Source of the DNA: Anaeromyxobacter oryzae
GTDB taxonomy: Bacteria; Myxococcota; Myxococcia; Myxococcales; Anaeromyxobacteraceae
NCBI RefSeq assembly: GCF_023169945.1
Contig: NZ_AP025591.1
Location: 4,460,481 to 4,524,480 of the forward strand
Reading direction: 5' to 3'
Length of the DNA: 64,000 nucleotides
The translations under genes were made by a program, and so were the position numbers. Below are positions 39,017-47,344 of this stretch, one piece after another. Under the pieces are notes generated by a model. That model was given only the letters and a program-made list of their open reading frames with translations. It was not told where the DNA came from and ran no database searches. Numbering within the stretch: position 1 is the first letter of the stretch; each line of letters starts with the position of its first letter.

Positions 39017-42000
39017 ATGTCCCGTCCCCTCGTCCTCGGCGTCGCCGCGCTGGCGCTCGCCGCTGGCGCGACCGCGGCCCGCGCGGCTGATCGCGCGCCG
39101 CCCCCGGCGGCCGACCTCGGCCAGAAGCGGTCGGTCGCGCCCGACGCGTCGCTCGGCGGCAGCCTCCAGGCGAAGAAGCCGAAGACGGCGGAGGCCGGCG
39201 GCCCGGCGCTCGACTTCGAGACGTTCCGGAAGACCGTGGAGTTCGACATCTCGGAGAAGCGGCGCGAGGAGATCGCGAGCCTCCAGAAGCTCATCCGGCT
39301 CGGCGGCGGGAGCGAGGTCGAGACGCCCCAGTGGTACTTCCGGCTCGCCGAGCTGCTCTGGGAGGAGTCGCAGTACTTCTTCTTCGAGGCGAACCGGCGC
39401 GACGACCGGATCATCGCGCTCGGGAAGGCGAACCCGGCGGAGCGGGAGCGGCTCGAGGCCGAGAAGCGCGACTTCGATTCGCAGTCGCGGGACCGCCAGG
39501 ACCAGGCGGTCGCGCTCTACAAGGCCATCATCTCGAAGTACCCGAAGTACCCGCGCCTCGACGAGGTGCTCTTCTTCCTCGCCGAGAACCTCACGAAGCG
39601 GAACCGGAACGATCCGGACGCGATGAAGGCGTACCGCGCCCTCATCCAGCGCTACCCGCAGTCGCGCTTCGTGCCCGACGCCTGGATGGCGTTCGGCGAG
39701 TACTACTTCGACCGCGCGAACAAGGGAGACCGCGCCGGCAACCTCGCCAAGGCCCTCGAGGCGTACAGGAAGGCGGCGGGTTACCAGGAGAGCAACGTCT
39801 ACGGGTACGCGCTCTACAAGCAGGCCTGGGTCCACTACAACCTCGGCAACTGGAGCGAGGCGCTCGAGCTGTTCCGGTCCGTCATCTTCCTCGGCGAGAT
39901 GCCGACCTCGACGATCCCGGCGGATCGCAAGCTCGCGCTCGTGAAGGAGGCGCGGAAGGACTACGTCCGCACCTACAGCCACGTCGGGAGCGCCGAGGGC
40001 GCCTGGGACGAGTTCCGGCGCGTCGGCGGCGAGACCGGCTGGTGGGACATGCTGAAGTCCCTCGCCGGCCTCTACTTCGACGAGGGCAAGGACCGCGACG
40101 CCGTGCTGGTGTACGCGCGGATGATCCGGGAGAAGCCGCGCTCGTTCGAGGCGCCCTTCTTCCAGTCGCGCGTCGTCACCTGCGCCGGCCGGATGGGTCG
40201 CAAGGACGCCGCCGTCCAGCAGGCGCACGTGTTCGTCTCGATGATCCGGGAGCTCGAGGCGCTCCCGGAGGCGAAGGACGAGAAGAACCGCAAGCTCCTG
40301 GTCGAGGCGCGCCGCGACGCGGAGAACACGCTCCGCGTCCTCGCGGTGCAGTACCACAACGAGTGGAAGAAGACGCGCGACGAGCCGGTGGCGGGCTACG
40401 CCGCGGCCGTCTACAAGGACTACCTCGACGTCTTCCCCGGCGAGCCGACCGCGTACGAGATGCGGTTCTTCCACGCCGAGCTGCTCTACGCCCTCGCCCA
40501 GTTCGCCGACGCCGGCGCCGAGTACGAGCGGGTCGTCCTCGCCGACATCGCCGCCGCGGAGGGCAAGGCGGGCAAGGACGCGAAGCCCGGCAAGTTCTTC
40601 AGGGACGCGCTCGAGAACGCCGTGTTCGCCTGGGACGTCGTCGTGAAGAAGCTCGACGACTCCGAGAAGCGCGTGCCGAGCGATCCCCGGAAGAAGCTCG
40701 CCATCGGTCCGGAGCGGCAGCGGCTCCTCGACGCCTGCGAGCGCTACCTCAAGTGGCAGCCCAAGGGCGACAAGTGGGTGGAGATCGCCTACAAGACCGC
40801 GAACCTCTACTACCGCCACAACGCGTTCGCGGAGGCGACCGACCTCTTCACGCGCATCGCGCTCGACCACCCGACGCACGAGCTCGCCGGCTACTCCACG
40901 AACCTCGTCCTCGACGCGTACAACCTGCTGGGCGACTGGCGGAACGTGAACGGCTGGGCGAAGCGGTTCTACGCGAACAAGGCGCTCGTCGAGGCGCACC
41001 CGGCGCTGAAGGACGACCTCGCCCGGATCATCGAGCAGAGCGCGTTCAAGGTGATCGAGGAGAAGGAGCGCGCGAAGGACCACGAGGGCGCCGCCGAGGA
41101 GTACCTCGCGTTCGCCCGCGACTGGCCCGGCTCGCGCCTCGCCCCGACCGCCCTCTACAACGCCTCCGTCGACTACGTGCGCGCCCACAGGCTCGACCGC
41201 GCCGTCGAGATCCGCGAGCAGCTCATCCAGCGGTTCCCCGCCGATCCGCTCGCGCCGAAGTGCCTGTACGACGACGCCGAGGCGTACGAGGCGGTCGCGG
41301 ACTTCGCGGAGGCCGCCGACCGGTACGAGCGGTACTTCCGCGAGTGGCGGAAGTCGACCGGCCAGAAGCCCGTCGCGCGCGGACACGCGAAGCCGGCGAA
41401 GGGCAAGGCCGCGAAGGCGGACGACGCGCCCGCCGCGCCCGTGGCGCGCTGGGAGGAGAAGAAGGCGAACGACGCGATCGTGAACGCCGCGGTGTTCCGC
41501 GCGGGCCTGCGCGAGTGGGCGCGCGCCGAGGCCGCGACCGAGGCCTACCTCGAGGCCTGGCCGGACGGCGCCGACGCGCCCCGCCTGTTCCTCGGCCTCG
41601 CGGACCTCTACGCGCGGCAGGGCCACGCGGCCAAGGAGCTGAAGCAGCTCGAGGAGTACCAGCGCCGCTACGCGAAGGACCCCGACGAGTGGCTCGGGAT
41701 CCAGCAGCGGATCGCGGTCCTCATGGAGAAGACCGGCAACGCCGCCGGGGCGCGCCGCGCATACCAGCTCGGGCTCGAGCACTGGAAGCGGAACAAGGGC
41801 GCGGTGAAGGATCGCGGCCTCGCCCTCGTCGCGCAGGCGATGTACCTCGACCTCGAGCCGGCGTTCGCCGAGTACGACCGGATCACGCTGAACGTCGCCC
41901 CCAAGTTCCTCGCCGGCCAGGTCCAGACGAAGGGTCGGAAGCTGAAGCAGCTCGAGGAGGCGTACGGGCAGGTCGTGAAGCTCAAGCAGGCGGAGCCGGC

Positions 42001-42556
42001 GATCTGCGCCCTCTACAAGATCGGCCTCGGCTACAAGCGCTTCGCGCAGGCGCTCTGGGACGTTCCGATGCCGCGCGAGTACCGGGGCAAGCAGGAGTAC
42101 GAGGAGGAGTACAAGGCCGGCATCGCCCAGTACGCCGAGCCGCTCGAGCAGAAGGCGGTCGAGGGGCTCGAGCTCGCGATGAACGCGTCGCGCGACTACG
42201 GCGTGGTGAACGCCTGCGCGCGCGAGGCGACGGCGATCCTGCTCAAGGTGAAGCCGGACCGCTACGGCCCGTCGCCGGAGATCGTCCCGCAGCTCGCCGC
42301 GGCCGCGCCGGCCGAGGCGCCCGCCGGGTACGGCATCCTCGCCGAGGTCCAGCCCGTGCCCGCCGCGAAGGGCGCGCGCCGCAGCTCCGACGCGGCGCTC
42401 CCTCCGCTCCGGGCGAAGGCAGCCCCGGGCCGGAGCGGCGAGGCGGCGGACGCGGATCCGCAGCGGCGGGTGGTCGAGGACGAGCCCGCGCCGGCGCGGA
42501 AGGCGCACAAGAAGAAGGGGAGCAGCACCGACGAAGACGAGGACCTCCTCCCGTGA
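39017..42556 (+). CDS. gltD: gliding motility TPR protein GltD (AgmU)
   Basis: A 1,179-residue exported TPR-rich protein matching AgmU/GltD in size and place. Residues 1-24 are a signal peptide. Helical repeats run through most of it, for example ALYKAIISKYPKYPRLDEVLFFLAE, AYRALIQRYPQSRFVPDAW and LFTRIALDHPTHELAGYST, many with YP at the turn. A Lys/Ala-rich linker lies near residue 800 (HAKPAKGKAAKADDAPAAP). The C-terminal 60 residues are disordered and end in an acidic run. In Myxococcus AgmU is a periplasmic core component needed for assembly at focal adhesions. Starts 27 bases after gltC and overlaps gltE by GTGA. Confidence 0.85.
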   Translation: MSRPLVLGVAALALAAGATAARAADRAPPPAADLGQKRSVAPDASLGGSLQAKKPKTAEAGGPALDFETFRKTVEFDISEKRREEIASLQKLIRLGGGSEVETPQWYFRLAELLWEESQYFFFEANRRDDRIIALGKANPAERERLEAEKRDFDSQSRDRQDQAVALYKAIISKYPKYPRLDEVLFFLAENLTKRNRNDPDAMKAYRALIQRYPQSRFVPDAWMAFGEYYFDRANKGDRAGNLAKALEAYRKAAGYQESNVYGYALYKQAWVHYNLGNWSEALELFRSVIFLGEMPTSTIPADRKLALVKEARKDYVRTYSHVGSAEGAWDEFRRVGGETGWWDMLKSLAGLYFDEGKDRDAVLVYARMIREKPRSFEAPFFQSRVVTCAGRMGRKDAAVQQAHVFVSMIRELEALPEAKDEKNRKLLVEARRDAENTLRVLAVQYHNEWKKTRDEPVAGYAAAVYKDYLDVFPGEPTAYEMRFFHAELLYALAQFADAGAEYERVVLADIAAAEGKAGKDAKPGKFFRDALENAVFAWDVVVKKLDDSEKRVPSDPRKKLAIGPERQRLLDACERYLKWQPKGDKWVEIAYKTANLYYRHNAFAEATDLFTRIALDHPTHELAGYSTNLVLDAYNLLGDWRNVNGWAKRFYANKALVEAHPALKDDLARIIEQSAFKVIEEKERAKDHEGAAEEYLAFARDWPGSRLAPTALYNASVDYVRAHRLDRAVEIREQLIQRFPADPLAPKCLYDDAEAYEAVADFAEAADRYERYFREWRKSTGQKPVARGHAKPAKGKAAKADDAPAAPVARWEEKKANDAIVNAAVFRAGLREWARAEAATEAYLEAWPDGADAPRLFLGLADLYARQGHAAKELKQLEEYQRRYAKDPDEWLGIQQRIAVLMEKTGNAAGARRAYQLGLEHWKRNKGAVKDRGLALVAQAMYLDLEPAFAEYDRITLNVAPKFLAGQVQTKGRKLKQLEEAYGQVVKLKQAEPAICALYKIGLGYKRFAQALWDVPMPREYRGKQEYEEEYKAGIAQYAEPLEQKAVEGLELAMNASRDYGVVNACAREATAILLKVKPDRYGPSPEIVPQLAAAAPAEAPAGYGILAEVQPVPAAKGARRSSDAALPPLRAKAAPGRSGEAADADPQRRVVEDEPAPARKAHKKKGSSTDEDEDLLP

Positions 42557-43905
42557 AGACCCCGTTCATCGCGCGCCCGCTCCTGCTCGCCGCCGTGCTC
42601 GGCTGCGCGAGCGCCCCGCAGCGCCCCGCCCCGGCCGCCCCGGTCCAGCGCGACGCCGCTCCCCAGCGCCGCACCGAGGCCGGTGCCCCCGGCCCCGCCG
42701 CGGACGCCCAGGCGCCCGAGGCCCTCTCCGCGCGCGCGCAGCGGCTGTTCGCGGAGGCGGTGCGCGCTCAGGAGGACCAGAAGAAGCTGCAGGTGCCCAC
42801 CGACTGGGCCGTCCTCGAGCGGCGCTGGCGCGCCGTCCTCGACGCCGCGGACGTGGCCGAGGTCCACTTCAACGTGGGCGTCGCGCTGGAGCAGCAGGGC
42901 CGGCTCGACGAGGCGCGCGCTGAGTACGAGCGCGCCCTCGCCTCGAAGCCGTCGCTCCGGCAGGCGGCCGTGAACCTGGGCGTGCTGCTCGAGAAGCGCG
43001 GCGACGTCCAGGGCGCGCAGGCGATCTACGCGGGCGTCGTCCGCGACTTCCCCGAGGACGCTCGCGCTCGCGCGCGGCTCGCCGCGCTCTACCGCGACGC
43101 GGGGCAGCTCGACGACGCGTGGCGGCTCGCGCGCGAGGCGCTGCTCCGCGATCCCCGGTCCGTCGGAGCGTACGAGGTGCTCGTCCGCGTCGCCGCGCAG
43201 CGGAACAACCTCGATCTCGCGAAGCTCATCGCGCTCCGTGCGCAGAAGCTGGACGGGGCGGATCCCGAGCTCCCCTACCTGCTCGGCGTGATCGCGGCGC
43301 GGCAGGGCGACGACGCGGCCGCGACCGTCCAGCTCCGGAAGGCGCTCGCGCTCGACGGACACTACCTCCCCGCGCGGTACGCCCTGCTCCAGGCGGCCGT
43401 GAAGAAGGAGAGCTGGAAGCAGGTCGCCGAGCACACGCAGGCGATCCTCGCGCAGGACCCGAAGAACGCGCCCGTCCAGCTCGCGTACGGCATCGCGCTC
43501 CGTCACCTCGACAAGCCGGACGACGCGCTCGCCGCGTACGACCGCGCCGAGCAGGTCTCCGCGGGTCGCCTCCCGGAGGTGCACCTCGCGCGCGGCGTCC
43601 TCTACATGCGGGTGAAGAGCGAGTGCGAGCCCGCCCTCAAGGAGTTCCGCGCGTACGCACAGGCCGCGGGGCCGATGGCGACGACCGACTCGCCCGTGCT
43701 GAAGCTCCAGCGCGAGTGCGAGCAGGCCGTCGAGGAGGGGCGGCGCGCGGCGGAGGTCGCGAACGAGCTGAAGCGCAAGGCGGAGCAGAAGGCGGCGGAG
43801 GAAGCCGCGCGGAAGGCGGCGGAGAAGGGCGAGGCGTCGCCGGTGCCGGTGCCCACTCAGGGGGGAGCGGTGTCGCCCACATCCGCCCAGAGCCCCACAC
43901 GGTGA
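42553..43905 (+). CDS. gltE: gliding motility TPR lipoprotein GltE (AglT)
   Basis: A 450-residue predicted lipoprotein: the leader ends AAVLGC (Cys18), followed by a Pro/Ala-rich tether. Eight or so TPRs span about 85-370 (HFNVGVALEQQGRLDEARAE, NLGVLLEKRGDVQGAQAIYA, LGVIAARQGDDAATVQL-like and GIALRHLDKPDDALAAYDRA). The end is a charged helix (KRKAEQKAAEEAARKAAEKG) and a Pro/Thr tail. AglT/GltE is an outer-membrane lipoprotein of the gliding complex. The GTG at 42553 overlaps the gltD stop, fixing the start despite a long open frame upstream. Confidence 0.85.
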   Translation: MKTPFIARPLLLAAVLGCASAPQRPAPAAPVQRDAAPQRRTEAGAPGPAADAQAPEALSARAQRLFAEAVRAQEDQKKLQVPTDWAVLERRWRAVLDAADVAEVHFNVGVALEQQGRLDEARAEYERALASKPSLRQAAVNLGVLLEKRGDVQGAQAIYAGVVRDFPEDARARARLAALYRDAGQLDDAWRLAREALLRDPRSVGAYEVLVRVAAQRNNLDLAKLIALRAQKLDGADPELPYLLGVIAARQGDDAAATVQLRKALALDGHYLPARYALLQAAVKKESWKQVAEHTQAILAQDPKNAPVQLAYGIALRHLDKPDDALAAYDRAEQVSAGRLPEVHLARGVLYMRVKSECEPALKEFRAYAQAAGPMATTDSPVLKLQRECEQAVEEGRRAAEVANELKRKAEQKAAEEAARKAAEKGEASPVPVPTQGGAVSPTSAQSPTR

Positions 43906-43963
43906 GCGAAAAGGAGCACGCCGGTTGCTTCTAGGTCTCTCGGCCGGGGTGGTAAGCTCGGCC

Positions 43964-44254
43964 ATGGCACGCGGGGTCACGACGATGCGCACGCTGGTGC
44001 TCACGATGGCGCTGTTCCTTCCTCTGTCGGCGGTCGCTCAGTCGGCCGGCGGCAAGAGCGGGAGCCAGCCCCAACCGAAGGTCGAGTACGAGAAGAAGAC
44101 CGTCATCAACTTCGAGGACGACACGATCGAGGGTGACCTGAAGCGGCCGGATGGCGAGTACGTCGAGTCGCGCCGGAAGGTCGATCACTCGAACCTCATC
44201 AAGATCCGCGAGAACTGGCGCGACAAGGTCATGCAGGCCTCCGGCGACCTCTAG
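43964..44254 (+). CDS. gltF: small exported gliding protein GltF
   Basis: A 96-residue protein by position GltF, a small component of the Glt complex. It has a signal peptide or anchor (MARGVTTMRTLVLTMALFLPLSAVAQ). A charged region of about 70 residues follows, containing KTVINFEDDTIEGDLKRPDGEYV and KIRENWRDKVMQASGDL. FEDDTIEGDL and the C-terminal helix are the most conserved-looking parts. ATG at 43964 or 43985 are both workable; neither has a strong ribosome site. Gap to gltG is 27 bases. No enzymatic motif. Identification is by size and locus order. Confidence 0.65.
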   Translation: MARGVTTMRTLVLTMALFLPLSAVAQSAGGKSGSQPQPKVEYEKKTVINFEDDTIEGDLKRPDGEYVESRRKVDHSNLIKIRENWRDKVMQASGDL

Positions 44255-44281
44255 CCGGATCGCGCGCCCCTCCGAGCGACC

Positions 44282-46303
44282 ATGCCCACCCCCATCACCC
44301 TCAAGGTCTTTCGCGGGAACGAGCTCGTCCGGACCGAGCAGTTCAACCGCGAGATCATCAAGATCGGGCGGCTCGCGTCGGCGCACCTCTGCCTCGACGA
44401 CGAGAAGATCTCGCGCATCCACTCGGTCATCGAGGTGGGCTCGGACGGCGCGATCTCCATCATCGACATGGGCAGCGCCGAGGGGACGTTCGTCAACGGC
44501 AAGAAGGTGAGCCGCGGCGCGCTCCGCCTGGGCGATCAGATCACCCTCGGTGGGCTCCGGATCGTGCTCGAGGGGCCGGACGGGGCGAACACCGCGGCGG
44601 TCGAGCCGGTGAACCGCGCCGTCGCGGCGCCGGTCGTGGCCGCGCCGAGGGCGAGCCCGAAGAACGGCACGAACGGGCACGCCAACGGCCACGCGAACGG
44701 GAAGAACGGCACGAACGGGCACACGCACGAGCTGCCCGCCGGGGTCAGCGTTCCCGAGGTGTCCCTGCCGGCGGCGGTCGCCGCGCCCGCGCCCGCGCCG
44801 GCTCCCGCCGAGCGGCCCGTGGCCGTCGAGCGCCCTGCCGCGGTCGTGCGCGCGCCGGCGACGTCCGAGCCGCGTGGACGGTTCCACCTCCGCCCGGCCG
44901 ACCGGGCGATCGAGGATCTCTCCGCCGCCTCCGATCTCGGCGTCGAGCTGCGCCTGCTCTGGGGCGAGACGCTCCTCGAGGCCGCGACGTTCATCCGGCC
45001 GAAGCAGCCGGTCCTCGTCGGCGAGGGGCGCGACTGCGCGATCCGCGTCGAGGGCCTCCCGGTCCCGCAGTTCCCGATGCTCCGCTGCGAGGGCAGCGAG
45101 TACCAGTTCGCGTTCGGCACCGGGATGACGGGCGTCGTCGAGGAGAGGGGCGGGCGCACCGCGTTCGGCGAGCTCGTGAAGTCGCGGAAGGCGCTCCCCG
45201 ACTCGGCGGTGAAGGGCGCGTACTGGATCCCGGTCCCGAAGGCGGGCGCGATCCGCGCCGAGGTCGGCAGCCACCTCGCCATCGAGGCCCGGCCGCGCGT
45301 CCCCGAGCGCGTGAAGCAGGCGCCGATCTGGGAGCGGCTCAACTACCAGCTCCTGAACCTCTTCCTCGTCCTCTTCTTCCTGCAGTCCGGCTTCATCGTG
45401 ATGGCGCGCGACTATCCGTACGACTCGGACGTCGTCGCCGACGATCTGTTCAAGAACCCCTCGCGGATGGCGAAGTTCATCATCAAGCCGCCGGAGGCGC
45501 CGAAGCCGCAGCCGATGGACAAGTCGGCCGGCGACAAGAAGGACGATCCCGGCGAGATGGCCGAGAAGCACAAGGGCGACGAGGGGAAGATGGGGAAGAA
45601 GGACGCCCCGAAGACCAACGGGCGCTCGGCCCCGAAGGCCATCGATCCCAACGCGAAGGACGTCGTGCGGAACAGCGGCCTCCTCGGCGCGCTCGGGCGC
45701 GGCGCGGGCGGCGGCCTCTCCACCGTGTTCGGCCAGGGCGGCCTCGGCGGCGACCTCAAGGGCGCGGTCGGCAACATGTTCGGCCCCGTGGTCGGCGACT
45801 CGCAGGGGCTCGGCGGTCTCGGCATCCGCGGCTCCGGGTCGGGCGGCGGCGGCAGCGGCGAGACCATCGGCATCGGCGCGGTCGGTACGAAGGGCCGCGG
45901 CGGCGGGCTCGGCAGCTACGGCACCGGCGTGGGCGGGCTCGGCAAGAAGGGCGACCACGCGGTGAGCATCGCGACGGGGACCGCCCAGGTGATGGGCTCC
46001 ATCGACCGCGAGCTCGTGCGCAAGGTGATCCAGGATCACGCCGCGCAGATCCGCTACTGCTACGAGCAGCAGCTCGCGCTCAATCCGAAGCTCAGCGGCA
46101 AGGTCTCGATCAAGTGGGTCATCAACGGCGACGGCAGCGCGTCGCTGCCCGAGGTGGAACGCGGGGCGACGACGCTCGAGGACTCGAAGGTCCACGAGTG
46201 CATGATGAGCCGCATCACCAGCTGGCAGTTCCCGAAGCCGAAGGGCGGCGGCATCGCCGTGATCACGTACCCCTGGATCCTCCGGTCCGCCGGCGGCGAG
46301 TAG
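44282..46303 (+). CDS. gltG: gliding motility FHA protein GltG (PglI type)
   Basis: A 673-residue inner-membrane protein. The cytoplasmic FHA domain (about 5-100) shows IKIGRLASAHLCLDD, ISRIHSVIE and GSAEGTFVNGKKV, suggesting phosphothreonine binding. An Asn-Gly-His-Ala repeat linker (about 120-150) and a second FHA-like domain (about 215-330, FIRPKQPVLVGEGRDC) follow. One TM helix is at about 354-375 (LLNLFLVLFFLQSGFIVM). The periplasmic part has a Lys/Pro linker, a long Gly-rich stretch (about 475-560) and an AgmX/PglI C-terminal domain (about 570-670, RYCYEQQLALNPKLSGKV), TonB-C-like, also found in GltJ. It should bridge cytoplasmic signals and the periplasmic machine. Confidence 0.88.
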   Translation: MPTPITLKVFRGNELVRTEQFNREIIKIGRLASAHLCLDDEKISRIHSVIEVGSDGAISIIDMGSAEGTFVNGKKVSRGALRLGDQITLGGLRIVLEGPDGANTAAVEPVNRAVAAPVVAAPRASPKNGTNGHANGHANGKNGTNGHTHELPAGVSVPEVSLPAAVAAPAPAPAPAERPVAVERPAAVVRAPATSEPRGRFHLRPADRAIEDLSAASDLGVELRLLWGETLLEAATFIRPKQPVLVGEGRDCAIRVEGLPVPQFPMLRCEGSEYQFAFGTGMTGVVEERGGRTAFGELVKSRKALPDSAVKGAYWIPVPKAGAIRAEVGSHLAIEARPRVPERVKQAPIWERLNYQLLNLFLVLFFLQSGFIVMARDYPYDSDVVADDLFKNPSRMAKFIIKPPEAPKPQPMDKSAGDKKDDPGEMAEKHKGDEGKMGKKDAPKTNGRSAPKAIDPNAKDVVRNSGLLGALGRGAGGGLSTVFGQGGLGGDLKGAVGNMFGPVVGDSQGLGGLGIRGSGSGGGGSGETIGIGAVGTKGRGGGLGSYGTGVGGLGKKGDHAVSIATGTAQVMGSIDRELVRKVIQDHAAQIRYCYEQQLALNPKLSGKVSIKWVINGDGSASLPEVERGATTLEDSKVHECMMSRITSWQFPKPKGGGIAVITYPWILRSAGGE

Positions 46304-46317
46304 GGGAGGGCACCACC

Positions 46318-46935
46318 GTGAAGAGGATCCTCGCCGCGCTCGCGCTCGCCGTCCCGCTCCTCGCGGGCGCCCAGGACGCCGCCCCGACGCTCCAGCAGGA
46401 TCCGCGCGCGCCGCGGTTCGGCGACGTGGAGCGCGGGTTCTTCATCGGGTTCGAGGCGGGCTACCTCGGAATGCTCGACACGCCGGTCGCCGACCCCGCG
46501 AAGTTCCCGACGGCGGGGACGTCCGGCGGCTCCGCCGGCGGTCTCGTCGTCGGCCTGACGATGGGCGTGGACCTCGGGAGCCGCGTCTCGGTCGCGTTGT
46601 TCGGCCAGGGCGGCAACGAGAAGGCGAACGCGAACTACGGCGCGTTCAGTCTGCTCTCCACCGGCCTCGACCTCCGCGTCTCCGTGATCGGCGAGAAGGA
46701 CCGGAACGGCTGGGATCGGTTCTTCGTCTACCTGCACGGTCGCGGCGGCTACGCGAAGTCGTTCCCGACCGGCCTCTTCGGCGACACGGACACCGTCGTC
46801 CAGGGCGGCCTCGGGCTCGAGTACTACACGCAGCTGCGGCACTTCTCGGTCGGGTTCGCCGGCGACTACGTCTACGCCACGAAGGCCAAGGCGAGCGGCG
46901 TCGCCGTGTACCCGACGATCCGGTACACCTTCTAG
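46318..46935 (+). CDS. gltH: gliding motility outer-membrane barrel-like protein GltH
   Basis: A 205-residue exported protein, GltH by place. The GTG at 46318 is supported by GGGGAGGG seven bases upstream and by the signal peptide it creates (ending LLAGAQ). The mature part is a beta-strand-rich, Gly/aromatic domain (FFIGFEAGYLGMLDTP, GGLVVGLTMGVDLGSRVSVAL, GGLGLEYYTQLRHFSVGF) ending IRYTF, a standard BamA-recognised C-terminal aromatic. It is probably an eight-stranded outer-membrane barrel. It is the last gene before a 409-base gap that carries its own promoter for gltI. Confidence 0.8.
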   Translation: MKRILAALALAVPLLAGAQDAAPTLQQDPRAPRFGDVERGFFIGFEAGYLGMLDTPVADPAKFPTAGTSGGSAGGLVVGLTMGVDLGSRVSVALFGQGGNEKANANYGAFSLLSTGLDLRVSVIGEKDRNGWDRFFVYLHGRGGYAKSFPTGLFGDTDTVVQGGLGLEYYTQLRHFSVGFAGDYVYATKAKASGVAVYPTIRYTF

Positions 46936-47186
46936 GGCGCGGTCCTCGGTCGCGGGCGGCTGGGCGGGGCTACGTCTCCAGCAACCGCGCGTGAAGCAAC
47001 CGCGGGTCACCGCGAACCCGTCTTCCGCGCGCGCCGCGAGGCGGACGGCGGATCGGTACCGACGCGTTCCCTCTCGCCGGCCGGGGGAGCGCGCCACGGG
47101 GAGGGGGCTCGTCGCAGGCTCTCGTAGCCCTCGGTCTGAACGCCGAGCCTCACGGTGAGGGTGCCATCGGCGCGTGCGCGACAGCG

Positions 47187-47211
47187 CCGCGCGGTACGCC
47201 CCACCGCGCGG
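47187..47211 (+). other. hairpin in the gltH-gltI gap
   Basis: Perfect 9-bp inverted repeat (47187-47195 with 47203-47211), 7-base loop, no T-run. The 409-base gap 46936-47344 also holds the 13-base palindrome-like CCTCACGGTGAGG near 47145-47157 and the gltI promoter; I see no gene in it. Confidence 0.6.
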
Positions 47212-47263
47212 ATCCAATGTAGGCAAACGCCCGTAAGGGCTCGGGAATCCGGGAGTCGTGTCG

Positions 47264-47293
47264 TTGACCCTCCCGCGGAGCGAGGCCTATACT
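47264..47293 (+). promoter_or_regulatory. promoter of gltI
   Basis: TTGACC (47264-47269), 18 bases, TATACT (47288-47293), one of the best promoter matches in the window. Predicted start near 47300 lies downstream of the GTG at 47258 and so rules out that start for this transcript. Confidence 0.8.
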
Positions 47294-47344
47294 TCCGCGA
47301 CGTCTGGCGTTTTTCTCGCCCAACCCTCCCCGGCGAAGCCAACT

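Noticed and set aside
36236-42508. A 2,090-codon minus-strand frame over gltA, gltC and gltD
   Set aside because: Same codon-bias shadow. The plus-strand genes have signal peptides, TPRs and operon overlaps.
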